From a virus, in IMG/VR virus record IMGVR_UViG_3300042505_000752, positions 62,001-126,000 of that record: a DNA stretch of 64,000 nt; one strand, written 5' to 3'. Positions 55,165-62,406 of this stretch are shown here, one piece after another. Numbering within the stretch: the first letter of the stretch is position 1; each line of letters begins with the position of its first letter. A model generated the notes under the pieces. It did not search any database. It was not told the DNA's origin and was given only the letters and a program-made list of their open reading frames with translations. A program made the translations under genes and the position numbers.

Positions 55165-55193
55165 ATTATACCGAGGGGGTGTGGCTTAGTTCC
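55165..55193 (-). promoter_or_regulatory. hairpin-type promoter for the 55136 gene
   Basis: -10 TATAAT, -35 position GGAACT in the loop of GGTGTGGCTTGGGGAACTAAGCCACACC. Confidence 0.65.
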
Positions 55194-55213
55194 CCAAGCC
55201 ACACCGAAGCCCC

Positions 55214-55381
55214 TCAGAACCGAGGTAGTTGGCTCAGGACATAATCCTCGGCACGGGTGATGTACTTAGCCGTAACAGCGCCTCGTGCTTTTCTATAAGC
55301 GAGGTCATAGATACGGTCAGCAACTTCAAAGCCATGCTTACGGATAAGAGCCTCGTAAAGTTCATTTTCTGAGAATGTCAT
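55214..55381 (-). CDS. member of the small paralogous family (LYEALIRKHG)
   Basis: 55 residues from ATG 55381 after AAGGAGAAAATA. TFSENELYEALIRKHGFEVADRIYDLAYRKARGAVTAKYITRAEDYVLSQLPRF; related to the 49999 and 52015 genes. Last minus-strand cassette before the LexA-box array. Confidence 0.7.
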   Translation of the reverse strand: MTFSENELYEALIRKHGFEVADRIYDLAYRKARGAVTAKYITRAEDYVLSQLPRF

Positions 55382-55412
55382 TATTTTCTCCTTAGTAGTG
55401 GTGACAGATATA

Positions 55413-55443
55413 AGTATACACCCGCCGAGTGTAGAAACTACAA
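55413..55443 (-). promoter_or_regulatory. promoter for the 55381 gene
   Basis: -10 TATACT and TTGTAG with a longer spacer (19) that still holds CTACAC; GTGTGTCTTTTGTCACAC (55451-55468) lies just upstream. Confidence 0.6.
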
Positions 55444-55476
55444 CCATACGGTGTGTCTTTTGTCACACTACCTAAC

Positions 55477-55642
55477 CGAACAGGTGTTCGCACGGAGACA
55501 CCGAACAAGTGTTCCCCGAACAAGTGTTCCCCGAACGGGTGTTCGTACCGAACGAATGTTCTCCGAACAAGTGTTCGCATTATAAAAATACGCACCGACG
55601 CATAAAAATACACCGAACAGATGTTCTACGAACAGGTGTTCG
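55477..55642. promoter_or_regulatory. array of eight LexA/SOS-type boxes (CGAAC-RNRY-GTTCN)
   Basis: Boxes at 55477, 55502, 55517, 55532, 55549, 55564, 55614 and 55629, each 14 bases. All eight have CGAAC, the RNRY centre and GTTC; four have the full CGAAC...GTTCG. Several are exactly 15 bases apart. The pattern matches LexA boxes of actinobacteria and Bacillus. The array lies between the minus-strand 55381 gene and the plus-strand SNF2 helicase, so host LexA (or a phage homologue) may control the helicase. Confidence 0.75.
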
Positions 55643-55649
55643 CTTGACG

Positions 55650-55685
55650 AATGTAGACACATTGCCGCCAAATGTAGCCACATTT
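55650..55685. promoter_or_regulatory. two palindromes AATGT-N4-ACATT
   Basis: AATGT-AGAC-ACATT (55650-55663) and AAATGT-AGCC-ACATTT (55670-55685), centres 21 bp apart (two helical turns), 45-80 bases before the helicase start. Probably a repressor operator distinct from the LexA boxes. Confidence 0.6.
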
Positions 55686-55729
55686 TTGGGCGTGGAACAG
55701 AGGCGGGGCTATGCCGATAGACTGAGCAT

Positions 55730-57637
55730 ATGAATGGGCAACTAATACTAGGAACGGACACGCTTGTTGCCGTGTTCCCGTACGATAAGGCGCAAGTTGC
55801 GCGGATTAGAACGATACGCGGGGCTGTATGGGACAACGCATCTAAAACATGGCGGATACCCCTTACTCAATTCTCCAAGGCAACCGAACTTGCGCTGGAA
55901 CTTGGCTGGTGGATTAGCCCCGAAGTAGCAATGCTGAACATACCCAGTGAACCCGTGGACATGATGACGGTGAACAGCAAAACTGTGAGGCTTTCATTCT
56001 CGTTTGACCCAGTAAAAGTGCGTGCGGTGAAGCGGATACCAGGCATAACTTGGGACAAAAAGACGGCATCGTGGGAAGCCCCGCTCTCATCGCTATCGGA
56101 ATGTGCTGACTGGGCGAAGCAGTTTGACATGGAAGTAAGCGAAGATACGCAGACGCAAATATCAGAAATAACCGAAACCAGGTCAAAACTGATTGAGCAA
56201 TCACGGCAAACAGATGCTGACCTTGAAGTGGCGGGACTACCACTGCTTCCGTACCAAAGAGCGGGCGTGAAGTACGCTGCTGAGGCACGCAGATGCTTCA
56301 TTGCTGACGACATGGGACTTGGCAAAACACTTCAAGCAATCGCAACGCTGGAGTATGTTATGGATAGTTACCCCGCAGTTGTTGTCTGCCCACCCACGCT
56401 GGTACTGAACTGGAAGAACGAGTACAACAAGTGGCTACCAGGTAGAAATGTCGTCACGGTGAAGAACCGAAGCGAATTCCCAGACGGGGCTTATGATGTT
56501 GTCGTCGTTGGTTACTCAAACATCAACGCATGGGCGAACAAACTCCAAAAACACCGAAGTTATGTGTTTGACGAGTCGCATTACTGCAAAAGTGCTGATG
56601 CGCAGCGCACCAAGGCTGCCATCAAGATGGCGAAGTCGGCACCGAAAGAAGGAATTGTTCTTTGTTTGACTGGTACGCCCGTGACCAACCGCCCCGCTGA
56701 ATACGCCCCGCAGTTGGACATGCTTGGAAAACTCGCAGACTTTGGGGGCAAATGGGGGTTCTACCGACGGTATTGCGCAGCGTTCCGAGACAGATTTGGT
56801 CAATGGAACATTTCAGGCAACTCAAACTTGGAAGAACTCAACGACAGGCTTCGCGGAAACTGTTATATCCGAAGAACCAAGGACCAGGTACTGGAAGAAC
56901 TCCCACCCGTGCGCCACAACACGATCCTGATTGAAGGCACTGATGCGGGGCTGAAGGAGTATCGCAAAGCAGAAAACGACATCGTGAAGTATCTGATGGA
57001 GCGCGCTCGTCAAATTGCTGAAGAACTTGGTGAATCACCGAACTCCGCTGCGGTGCGAGCGAAGATGAAGGCAGAACGGAACGAACATTTGATCCGCATC
57101 GGCGTTCTTCGGAAGTTAGCCGCCAAAGCGAAGATGCCCGCTGTTATTGAGTGGGTTGACGGGCGCATTGAAGCGGGGCAAAAGGTAGTTATCGCCGCTC
57201 ACCACCGTGAAATCGTTGATGAACTCGCACAGAAGTATGGAAACATAAAGATTCAGGGAGGCATGGATGTCAATGATGTGGAAGCAAACAAGAAGATGTT
57301 TCAAGAGAAAAGTGTCACGGAAAGCCCCGTTATCGTTCTTTCCATCCAAGCAGCGAAAACAGGTCACACGCTGACCGCTTCTCAAGATGTCCTCTTCGTG
57401 GAACTCCCATGGACACCGAGCGATGTTGATCAAACTTACTCAAGATGCCACCGACTGGGACAAAAGGGCAGTGTAACAGCAACTTATCTACTTTGTCAAG
57501 GAACTGTTGATGAGCAAATCTACGATGTCATTGAACAGAAGCGTGGAGTTGTCAACGCTGCCACCGAGGGAATTGAAGTCAGCGGGGCAGGTGGAGAATT
57601 GTTTGACTACTACCTCCAACTGTCAATGAAATACTGA
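55730..57637 (+). CDS. SNF2-family helicase with HARP-like N-terminal repeats (SMARCAL1-like)
   Basis: 635 residues. Two HARP-like repeats at the N-terminus (RTIRGAVWDNASKTWRIPLTQF and KRIPGITWDKKTASWEAPLSSL) precede a SNF2 ATPase: LLPYQRAGVKY, DDMGLGKTLQAIA (Walker A about 193-199), DESH (about 280), LTGTPVTNRPAEYAPQLDML, and the helicase C part SIQAAKTGHTLTASQDVLFVELPW...DQTYSRCHRLGQKG with the arginine finger. Such enzymes anneal DNA and remodel stalled forks. The upstream LexA-box array fits DNA-damage induction. A GAGGCGGGG precedes the ATG, with no strong promoter recognised. Confidence 0.92.
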   Translation: MNGQLILGTDTLVAVFPYDKAQVARIRTIRGAVWDNASKTWRIPLTQFSKATELALELGWWISPEVAMLNIPSEPVDMMTVNSKTVRLSFSFDPVKVRAVKRIPGITWDKKTASWEAPLSSLSECADWAKQFDMEVSEDTQTQISEITETRSKLIEQSRQTDADLEVAGLPLLPYQRAGVKYAAEARRCFIADDMGLGKTLQAIATLEYVMDSYPAVVVCPPTLVLNWKNEYNKWLPGRNVVTVKNRSEFPDGAYDVVVVGYSNINAWANKLQKHRSYVFDESHYCKSADAQRTKAAIKMAKSAPKEGIVLCLTGTPVTNRPAEYAPQLDMLGKLADFGGKWGFYRRYCAAFRDRFGQWNISGNSNLEELNDRLRGNCYIRRTKDQVLEELPPVRHNTILIEGTDAGLKEYRKAENDIVKYLMERARQIAEELGESPNSAAVRAKMKAERNEHLIRIGVLRKLAAKAKMPAVIEWVDGRIEAGQKVVIAAHHREIVDELAQKYGNIKIQGGMDVNDVEANKKMFQEKSVTESPVIVLSIQAAKTGHTLTASQDVLFVELPWTPSDVDQTYSRCHRLGQKGSVTATYLLCQGTVDEQIYDVIEQKRGVVNAATEGIEVSGAGGELFDYYLQLSMKY

Positions 57638-57746
57638 AATCGCCCCATCCGCCGTATCCATTTGATAAACTAGAGGGGCACAGAAAAGACTGCTACTTGC
57701 TATCGGCGTATGCGCCTGACCTTATCCACCGAACAACGGAGTAACA

Positions 57747-58304
57747 ATGAAAAAATCAACTGTAGCGAAGCATTATCTAATACCAATTTCTATCATCGCA
57801 AGTGCCATCATGTTCATCTCAAGTACATTTGGAAGTAATTCAAGTAACGCAACATCGGTCTCTATAACCCCAACAGAAACCTCAACAACTACTAGCGTTT
57901 TGGTAACAGCGCCACCCACCTTAGCCCCGTCAACTACGACGACAACGCTTCTTCCTCCGAACTGGACTCCACCGACATTGCCGTCTGATGTCCCATGCCA
58001 AGAGTGGACACGGACAGCACTTGATGCTGGCTGGCCATGGGAACTCTTGCCTGAACTACTCCGTGAAGTGTGGTCTGAGTCTCGTTGTCAGAATGTCATT
58101 GAGGGTCACCCACAATGGAATGGACATGACCGTGGACCTCTTCAAATCAACCAAGTTTGGCTTGACGACATTGAGGCAAAGTATGGGCACTGGGAAGTGG
58201 TCAATGATCCACGCTATAACTTTGCGTGGGCATGGGAGATGTATCGCTGGTACGAGGACCATGGCTACTGCGGTTTCAAGCCGTGGTCACGCCCGTGTAA
58301 GTGA
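57747..58304 (+). CDS. secreted lysozyme-like/transglycosylase protein A
   Basis: 185 residues, strong GGAG before ATG. N-terminal signal or anchor (LIPISIIASAIMFISSTF), Thr/Ser/Pro linker (35-75), then a lysozyme-like fold: LREVWSESRCQNV (catalytic Glu) and RGPLQINQVWLDDIEAKYG...YNFAWAWEMYRWYEDHGYCGFKPW. Such secreted muralytic proteins may locally open the wall during infection or act in superinfection exclusion. Paralogue of the following protein. No lipobox seen. Confidence 0.8.
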   Translation: MKKSTVAKHYLIPISIIASAIMFISSTFGSNSSNATSVSITPTETSTTTSVLVTAPPTLAPSTTTTTLLPPNWTPPTLPSDVPCQEWTRTALDAGWPWELLPELLREVWSESRCQNVIEGHPQWNGHDRGPLQINQVWLDDIEAKYGHWEVVNDPRYNFAWAWEMYRWYEDHGYCGFKPWSRPCK

Positions 58305-58311
58305 GGAGAAA

Positions 58312-58824
58312 ATGAACATATTTAACAAATGGATCATCGGAGTCACCCTCTCCTTCGCAGTCATCGGCGTTTCCTTATGCGGGACTGCGGACAACAAAGC
58401 GAGTGCTGAAAAAATAGTTCCAGCAACAGCACCGATTGACCTTTCGGGAGTGAATTGGACTGAACTCGCTCGTTTGATGTACGGAAGATGCGGGGAATAC
58501 CATGACCTCGCCATTGCAGTTGGCTGGAGTGAAGCGCAATGGAAGAAGTTGAGTTTCGTCATGTACCGCGAGTCCCGCTGTAACACGATGGCGTTCAACA
58601 AAACTGATCCAAACGGCGGAAGTCGTGGACTTATCCAAATCAACGGTTTCTGGTGTAAACCAAGCAAGTACAACAAATCTGGTTGGTTACAGGCGCAGGG
58701 GGTACTCAACACTTGCGAGGATCTGTTCATTCCCGAAGTAAACCTTCGTGCGGGGCTAGCGATGTGGAACTACAGCCAACAGCGAAACAAGTGCGGCTGG
58801 CAGCCATGGGCGACTCGTTGCTAA
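58312..58824 (+). CDS. secreted lysozyme-like/transglycosylase protein B
   Basis: 170 residues from ATG 58312 after GAGGAGAAA. Signal peptide (WIIGVTLSFAVIGVSLCGTADNKASA); lysozyme-like domain with SFVMYRESRCN (catalytic Glu), GGSRGLIQINGFWCK and NLRAGLAMWNYSQQ..CGWQPW. Six cysteines may form disulphides after export. It follows gene A by seven bases and is its paralogue. Confidence 0.83.
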   Translation: MNIFNKWIIGVTLSFAVIGVSLCGTADNKASAEKIVPATAPIDLSGVNWTELARLMYGRCGEYHDLAIAVGWSEAQWKKLSFVMYRESRCNTMAFNKTDPNGGSRGLIQINGFWCKPSKYNKSGWLQAQGVLNTCEDLFIPEVNLRAGLAMWNYSQQRNKCGWQPWATRC

Positions 58825-58839
58825 AGTTTCACGGAAGAG

Positions 58840-58868
58840 TTGCTTTTTCGTAGCGAAGTGTGTATAAT
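58840..58868 (+). promoter_or_regulatory. promoter for the 58899 gene
   Basis: -35 TTGCTT, 17-bp spacer, -10 TATAAT; leader ACTACTAACGAAGGGG. Confidence 0.82.
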
Positions 58869-58898
58869 GATTACAACTACTAACGAAGGGGTGCATTT

Positions 58899-59189
58899 AT
58901 GAGTAACTTAAAATACTTTTTAGTGGCGAGCGAGGACTACCCCACGCCCGCACTCATTCTAGAGGACAACAACAACTGGGGCGAGGTCTATTGCAGTCGC
59001 CACGCCGTTGAGGACACACTGAACCAATTAATTGACGGTTGCTGGTTTGTGGAAGTACCACAAGAACTGAGCGACTGTATCACTCACGGTTCGTGTCCTT
59101 CTTGTCACGACGAGTATGCAGATGACCTTCGGGAATCCTGCGAGCGTGACCAAGTTGCCCGCTACGAAGCATGGTTGGAGGCAAGATGA
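58899..59189 (+). CDS. unknown Cys-containing protein
   Basis: 96 residues: SNLKYFLVASEDYPTPALILEDNNNWGEVYCSRHAVEDTLNQLIDGCWFVEVPQELSDCITHGSCPSCHDEYADDLRESC. CPSCHDEYAD may bind metal. Coupled to the next gene (ATGA). Confidence 0.72.
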   Translation: MSNLKYFLVASEDYPTPALILEDNNNWGEVYCSRHAVEDTLNQLIDGCWFVEVPQELSDCITHGSCPSCHDEYADDLRESCERDQVARYEAWLEAR

Positions 59190-59407
59190 CCACCGATTAC
59201 ATAGTTTCGCCTGACTACATGGGGCGACCCGACTGGTGCGGGTGTGGAGAGTTCCACGAGTCCGTTATCTGCGCTAACTGCGAGGATATGGAGTGCCCAT
59301 CACAGCGGGCGCGCGATATTCACTATCATGACCGCATTGGTCAGTATCTCTGCTCGGAATGTTTATGCGGATATGCCGAGGGGCTATCAGCACGAGGACG
59401 AGAGTGA
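59186..59407 (+). CDS. zinc-knuckle protein
   Basis: 73 residues from ATG 59186. WCGCGEFHESVICANCEDMECPSQRARDIHYHDRIGQYLCSECLCGYAEG: nine cysteines and several histidines, probably two zinc sites. Start overlaps the previous stop. Confidence 0.74.
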   Translation: MTTDYIVSPDYMGRPDWCGCGEFHESVICANCEDMECPSQRARDIHYHDRIGQYLCSECLCGYAEGLSARGRE

Positions 59408-59414
59408 GAAAGGC

Positions 59415-59438
59415 GGGCGGTGGGTACGCTCACCGCCC
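59415..59438 (+). terminator. hairpin after the 59407 gene
   Basis: GGGCGGTG, 8-base loop, CACCGCCC; no clear T-run, so moderate confidence. Confidence 0.5.
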
Positions 59439-59521
59439 GACCACCCATCGGGGCTATCGGCGTTTCTGATAAATCTAATGGAACACGAAAGTGCTGGTCA
59501 GAGGCTTTTTTGCGATATGAC

Positions 59522-59550
59522 TTGCTTTAGATAAATCCATACGCTAGTAT
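59522..59550 (+). promoter_or_regulatory. promoter for the DUF932 gene
   Basis: -35 TTGCTT, 17-bp spacer, -10 TAGTAT; the leader is about 35 bases with AAGGAGAAATC before the ATG. Confidence 0.55.
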
Positions 59551-59585
59551 TTCATATAAATCCAAACAGATACTAAGGAGAAATC

Positions 59586-60614
59586 ATGGCACATGAACTA
59601 GAAATGAAAGCAGACGGAACAGCGAAGTTCGCTTACTCGCTCAAGGGCGGTATCCCGTGGCATCGCCTCGGAGTCCCGCTTGAAGGTTTACAGACAGTGG
59701 ACGCAATGCTCAAAGCATCGGAAGCCGACTACGAAGTAAAACTCACCAAAGTGGCGGCAGTTGATGATGATGGCAACTTCATTCTTGATGGCAACGGAAA
59801 GCCAATCATTATTGAAGATACCCGTGCCACTATCCGAGACAACGGAGATGGAACGCTTGACGCACTTTCTTCAGTTGGAACTCGCTATGTGGTCAAACAG
59901 AACAGGGAAGTAGCAGAACGCGCGCTTGCCGTAGTCGGGGCTTCAGAGGGAGAGGCAGTCGTTGATACCGCTGGCGTTCTTCAGAACGGAAAGCGTTTCT
60001 TCATGACCCTTGACTTGGGAGCACTCATCATTGATCCGATGGGCGTGAATGACCGCATTGCTCGCTACCTCGTTGTATCCACGGGACATGACGGAGTGTG
60101 GCCAGTTCGCTACGCAAATACCGACATTCGTGCTGTTTGCAACAACACTGTTCGCCTTGGACTCAAGGAAGCAGAACGAGTGTTCGTAGCACGACACACA
60201 AAGAACATGGACTCAGCGTTTGACGATGCGAAAGAAGTCTTGCGCATCAGCGTTGACTGGGCGAAGAACTTCAAGGTCATGGCAGAGGAGATGCTGTCTA
60301 TCGCAGTCCCGAAAGATTCAGGCAAGGTGGACAAGGTTCTCAACCGAGTCTTCCCCATCAAGAAAGACGAGACGGATCGCCAACGCACGAATCGTGAACG
60401 CACGAACATGATTATCCGTTCACTTTACGAATCGGACAAGAACGCTGGTGGTTTTGGACATAATGGCTGGAGCATGTATAACGCCATTGGCGAATACCTT
60501 GACCATCACCGAGACGCAGAGTTAGATGAGCGAGCATTTGCTTCACTTGACGACAACTCATGGGTGACACGCATCAAGTTGGAAACCCAGCAGGCTGTTC
60601 TTTCACTAGTCTGA
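59586..60614 (+). CDS. DUF932/TIGR03299 phage-plasmid protein
   Basis: 342 residues. FAYSLKGGIPWHRLGVPLEGLQTVDAMLKAS at the N-terminus, then SSVGTRYVVKQNREVAERALAVV and RYLVVSTGHDGVWPVRYANTDIRAVCNNTVRLGL are the conserved blocks of the DUF932 family, common in phages and plasmids and of unsettled function. Full-length for the family. Strong AAGGAG ribosome site and its own terminator. Confidence 0.9.
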   Translation: MAHELEMKADGTAKFAYSLKGGIPWHRLGVPLEGLQTVDAMLKASEADYEVKLTKVAAVDDDGNFILDGNGKPIIIEDTRATIRDNGDGTLDALSSVGTRYVVKQNREVAERALAVVGASEGEAVVDTAGVLQNGKRFFMTLDLGALIIDPMGVNDRIARYLVVSTGHDGVWPVRYANTDIRAVCNNTVRLGLKEAERVFVARHTKNMDSAFDDAKEVLRISVDWAKNFKVMAEEMLSIAVPKDSGKVDKVLNRVFPIKKDETDRQRTNRERTNMIIRSLYESDKNAGGFGHNGWSMYNAIGEYLDHHRDAELDERAFASLDDNSWVTRIKLETQQAVLSLV

Positions 60615-60637
60615 CAAACATCAAAAATAGAGTCATA

Positions 60638-60670
60638 ATGGGGTGGGACAAAATAGTCCCGCCCCATTTT
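60638..60670 (+). terminator. intrinsic terminator after the DUF932 gene
   Basis: AATGGGGTGGGAC, 6-base loop, GTCCCGCCCCATTTTATTT: about 12-bp stem with one G-T pair, then T-run. Confidence 0.88.
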
Positions 60671-60683
60671 ATTTGGAGAAAAA

Positions 60684-61049
60684 ATGAACTACGAAGGCAT
60701 GGACCCTGACAAACTTCATAAAATAGTTCAATCCGCAATCAACCCACTTGAGGTTTTTCGGAGGGCTTTCTGCCAGCGAGTAGTTGAATCTGTAAACAAC
60801 CAGTTCGGTAACGAAGGTTTGTACGACTTACTTCTTGGAATAGACGCAGTGGGAAACTTTGGTTCAGTAGTTGTTATCAACCGAGATGAAATAGATAACT
60901 ACATGTTTACTAACTTCGGGACTTTTGACGAGTTTATGTACGACAAAATTGTTATGTCAGAAGAATGGGCGGACTTCTTGGGTCATGTCATGGCGGAAGC
61001 GGGCGCAACCTTAGGCAAAATCATTGACGACGCAATGGATAACGACTAA
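60684..61049 (+). CDS. unknown protein
   Basis: 121 residues with TTGGAGAAAAA before the ATG. DPDKLHKIVQSAINPLEVFRRAFCQRVVESVNNQFGNEGLYDLLLGIDAVGNFGSVVVINRDEIDNY; helical with an acidic C-terminus. Coding end overlaps the convergent 61046 gene by 4 bases. Unknown. Confidence 0.7.
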   Translation: MNYEGMDPDKLHKIVQSAINPLEVFRRAFCQRVVESVNNQFGNEGLYDLLLGIDAVGNFGSVVVINRDEIDNYMFTNFGTFDEFMYDKIVMSEEWADFLGHVMAEAGATLGKIIDDAMDND

Positions 61050-61279
61050 CTCCAGCCGTTGATGGGGTGGAACTCAGCGTAAGCGGTGTCATCGGAGAAC
61101 GCAGTAACTACTAATCCAAGTTCCGTAACGAGAAGGTCTGCGACTTGACCGAAATGGTCCCGCATCATATCTAAGTCAACTTCTTCTGTGCCGTCATTTG
61201 CTAGATCAACGAGCAGATCACGAATGTAGTTGGAAATGAAAAGTTGAGCGGTGTGAGTTTCTGAAATTTCTGAATCCAT
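61046..61279 (-). CDS. unknown acidic small protein
   Basis: 77 residues: DSEISETHTAQLFISNYIRDLLVDLANDGTEEVDLDMMRDHFGQVADLLVTELGL. Helical and acidic. Divergent from the SSB promoter at 61281, so the two starts share a short regulatory space. Unknown. Confidence 0.66.
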   Translation of the reverse strand: MDSEISETHTAQLFISNYIRDLLVDLANDGTEEVDLDMMRDHFGQVADLLVTELGLVVTAFSDDTAYAEFHPINGWS

Positions 61280-61280
61280 G

Positions 61281-61309
61281 TTGACAATCTAGCACGGTGC
61301 TGGTAACCT
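61281..61309 (+). promoter_or_regulatory. promoter for the SSB gene
   Basis: -35 TTGACA, 17-bp spacer, -10 TAACCT (weak); the ATG is 43 bases downstream after ACGAGGAG. Confidence 0.6.
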
Positions 61310-61351
61310 ATTGAGCAACAACCCCATAAGGGGAACACGAGGAGAATACGA

Positions 61352-61810
61352 ATGTCAGCATCACCGACAACACTTACAGGAAACCTTGTTTCAGATCCCG
61401 AACTTAAGTTCTTGGATAATGGAACAGCGAAATTATCAGGCTCTATTGCCGTTGGTCACTATTGGACAGACGCATCGGGCGAAAAGCAAGAAAAGACTTC
61501 ATTCATTGACTTCGTTGCATGGCGCTATCTTGCCGACGACGCAGCACGAGTGTTGGAAAAAGGCGTTCGTATCATTGTTACGGGTCGTCTTGAACAGCGT
61601 TCGTGGGAACAAGACGGGGCTAAGCGAAGCAAGGTTGAACTTATCGCTGACGACATCGCTGTCGCAGTGAAGTCAATTGAGTCGTTTGACCGTCGCCGTG
61701 CTGGTGAAAAGGGTGCTGTTGCGCCGAAGCCCGCAGCCGCTAAGCAGGCACAACGCACTGCGTACAAAGCACCGACACAATCCGTAATGGAAGATGCCGA
61801 GCCGTTCTGA
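61352..61810 (+). CDS. single-stranded DNA-binding protein
   Basis: 152 residues. OB-fold pattern: LTGNLVSDPELKFLDNGTAKLSGSIAVGH...TSFIDFVAWRYLADDAARVLEKGVRIIVTGRLEQRSWEQDGAKRSKVELIADDIAVAV, then a linker and an acidic C-terminal tip DAEPF, the usual protein-interaction tail of bacterial SSBs (DDDIPF type). It would protect ssDNA in replication with the helicase loader and replisome organiser (33.4-34.3 kb) and the SNF2 helicase. Confidence 0.93.
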   Translation: MSASPTTLTGNLVSDPELKFLDNGTAKLSGSIAVGHYWTDASGEKQEKTSFIDFVAWRYLADDAARVLEKGVRIIVTGRLEQRSWEQDGAKRSKVELIADDIAVAVKSIESFDRRRAGEKGAVAPKPAAAKQAQRTAYKAPTQSVMEDAEPF

Positions 61811-61899
61811 GCGAATTCTCGTTCTTTATAGTGTGTCTACTAGGTACATACGCTGTAGTGAAATTGGTTGATGGTCGGGGCAAGAAATAGCCCCGACCA

Positions 61900-62103
61900 T
61901 TACCATTTCTGATGTATGAATTCCCACACTTCAGGGGATACAAAGTCCTCGTAGTACGGATCAAGGATCGTACCGATGAGTTCCGAAGCAATGTCGGGTC
62001 TGACCATCGCAAGGAAGTTTGACACCGCCTGTCCTAGTCGTTGAGTTTCCCTATTGCGTTCAAAGTAATCGGTTGAGTTACTAAGGAACTCTATGTAGTT
62101 CAC
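61900..62103 (-). CDS. unknown small protein
   Basis: 67 residues from GTG 62103, overlapping the upstream stop (GTGA). NYIEFLSNSTDYFERNRETQRLGQAVSNFLAMVRPDIASELIGTILDPYYED. Helical; a phage protein of this general look is common. Unknown. Confidence 0.68.
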   Translation of the reverse strand: MNYIEFLSNSTDYFERNRETQRLGQAVSNFLAMVRPDIASELIGTILDPYYEDFVSPEVWEFIHQKW

Positions 62104-62363
62104 TCTGTCCACTCCCAAGTTCCATCTTGATGAAGCGTAGCATTTGACGGAGCGTCGCATTTAGTAATGTCCACGAACATCTGCCCGTCATTCTCCCAAG
62201 TGAAGTTGGTGTTTAGGACTATTCGGCACGGGTTGTCGTTGTCGGGGTCTACAATGTCTGCTAGGTGTCCTATACCAAGCATAGAGAGTAGCCCTACTCC
62301 ACCCCAAAAGGTGAAGCGAACTATTGAACGGATAAAGTAGTAGTGTGGTGTTTTAGTAGTCAT
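62100..62363 (-). CDS. membrane-anchored small protein, probably leaderless
   Basis: 87 residues from ATG 62363. One N-terminal transmembrane helix (FIRSIVRFTFWGGVGLLSMLGI) and a C-terminal extracytoplasmic or cytoplasmic domain with CRIV...ITKC. The promoter -10 lies six bases before the ATG, so translation is probably leaderless. Confidence 0.7.
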   Translation of the reverse strand: MTTKTPHYYFIRSIVRFTFWGGVGLLSMLGIGHLADIVDPDNDNPCRIVLNTNFTWENDGQMFVDITKCDAPSNATLHQDGTWEWTE

Positions 62364-62369
62364 AGTTAC

Positions 62370-62398
62370 ATTATACAAAACCTATCTATGAATGTCAA
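62370..62398 (-). promoter_or_regulatory. promoter for a leaderless mRNA (62363 gene)
   Basis: -35 TTGACA, 17-bp spacer, -10 TATAAT ending 6 bases from the ATG, so transcription should begin at or near the start codon. Confidence 0.8.
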
Positions 62399-62406
62399 GG
62401 ATTGTT

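Noticed and set aside
55477-55642. Possible CRISPR array because of evenly spaced short repeats
   Set aside because: The 14-15-bp palindromic units have no spacer of CRISPR length and no cas genes are near; they fit LexA boxes.
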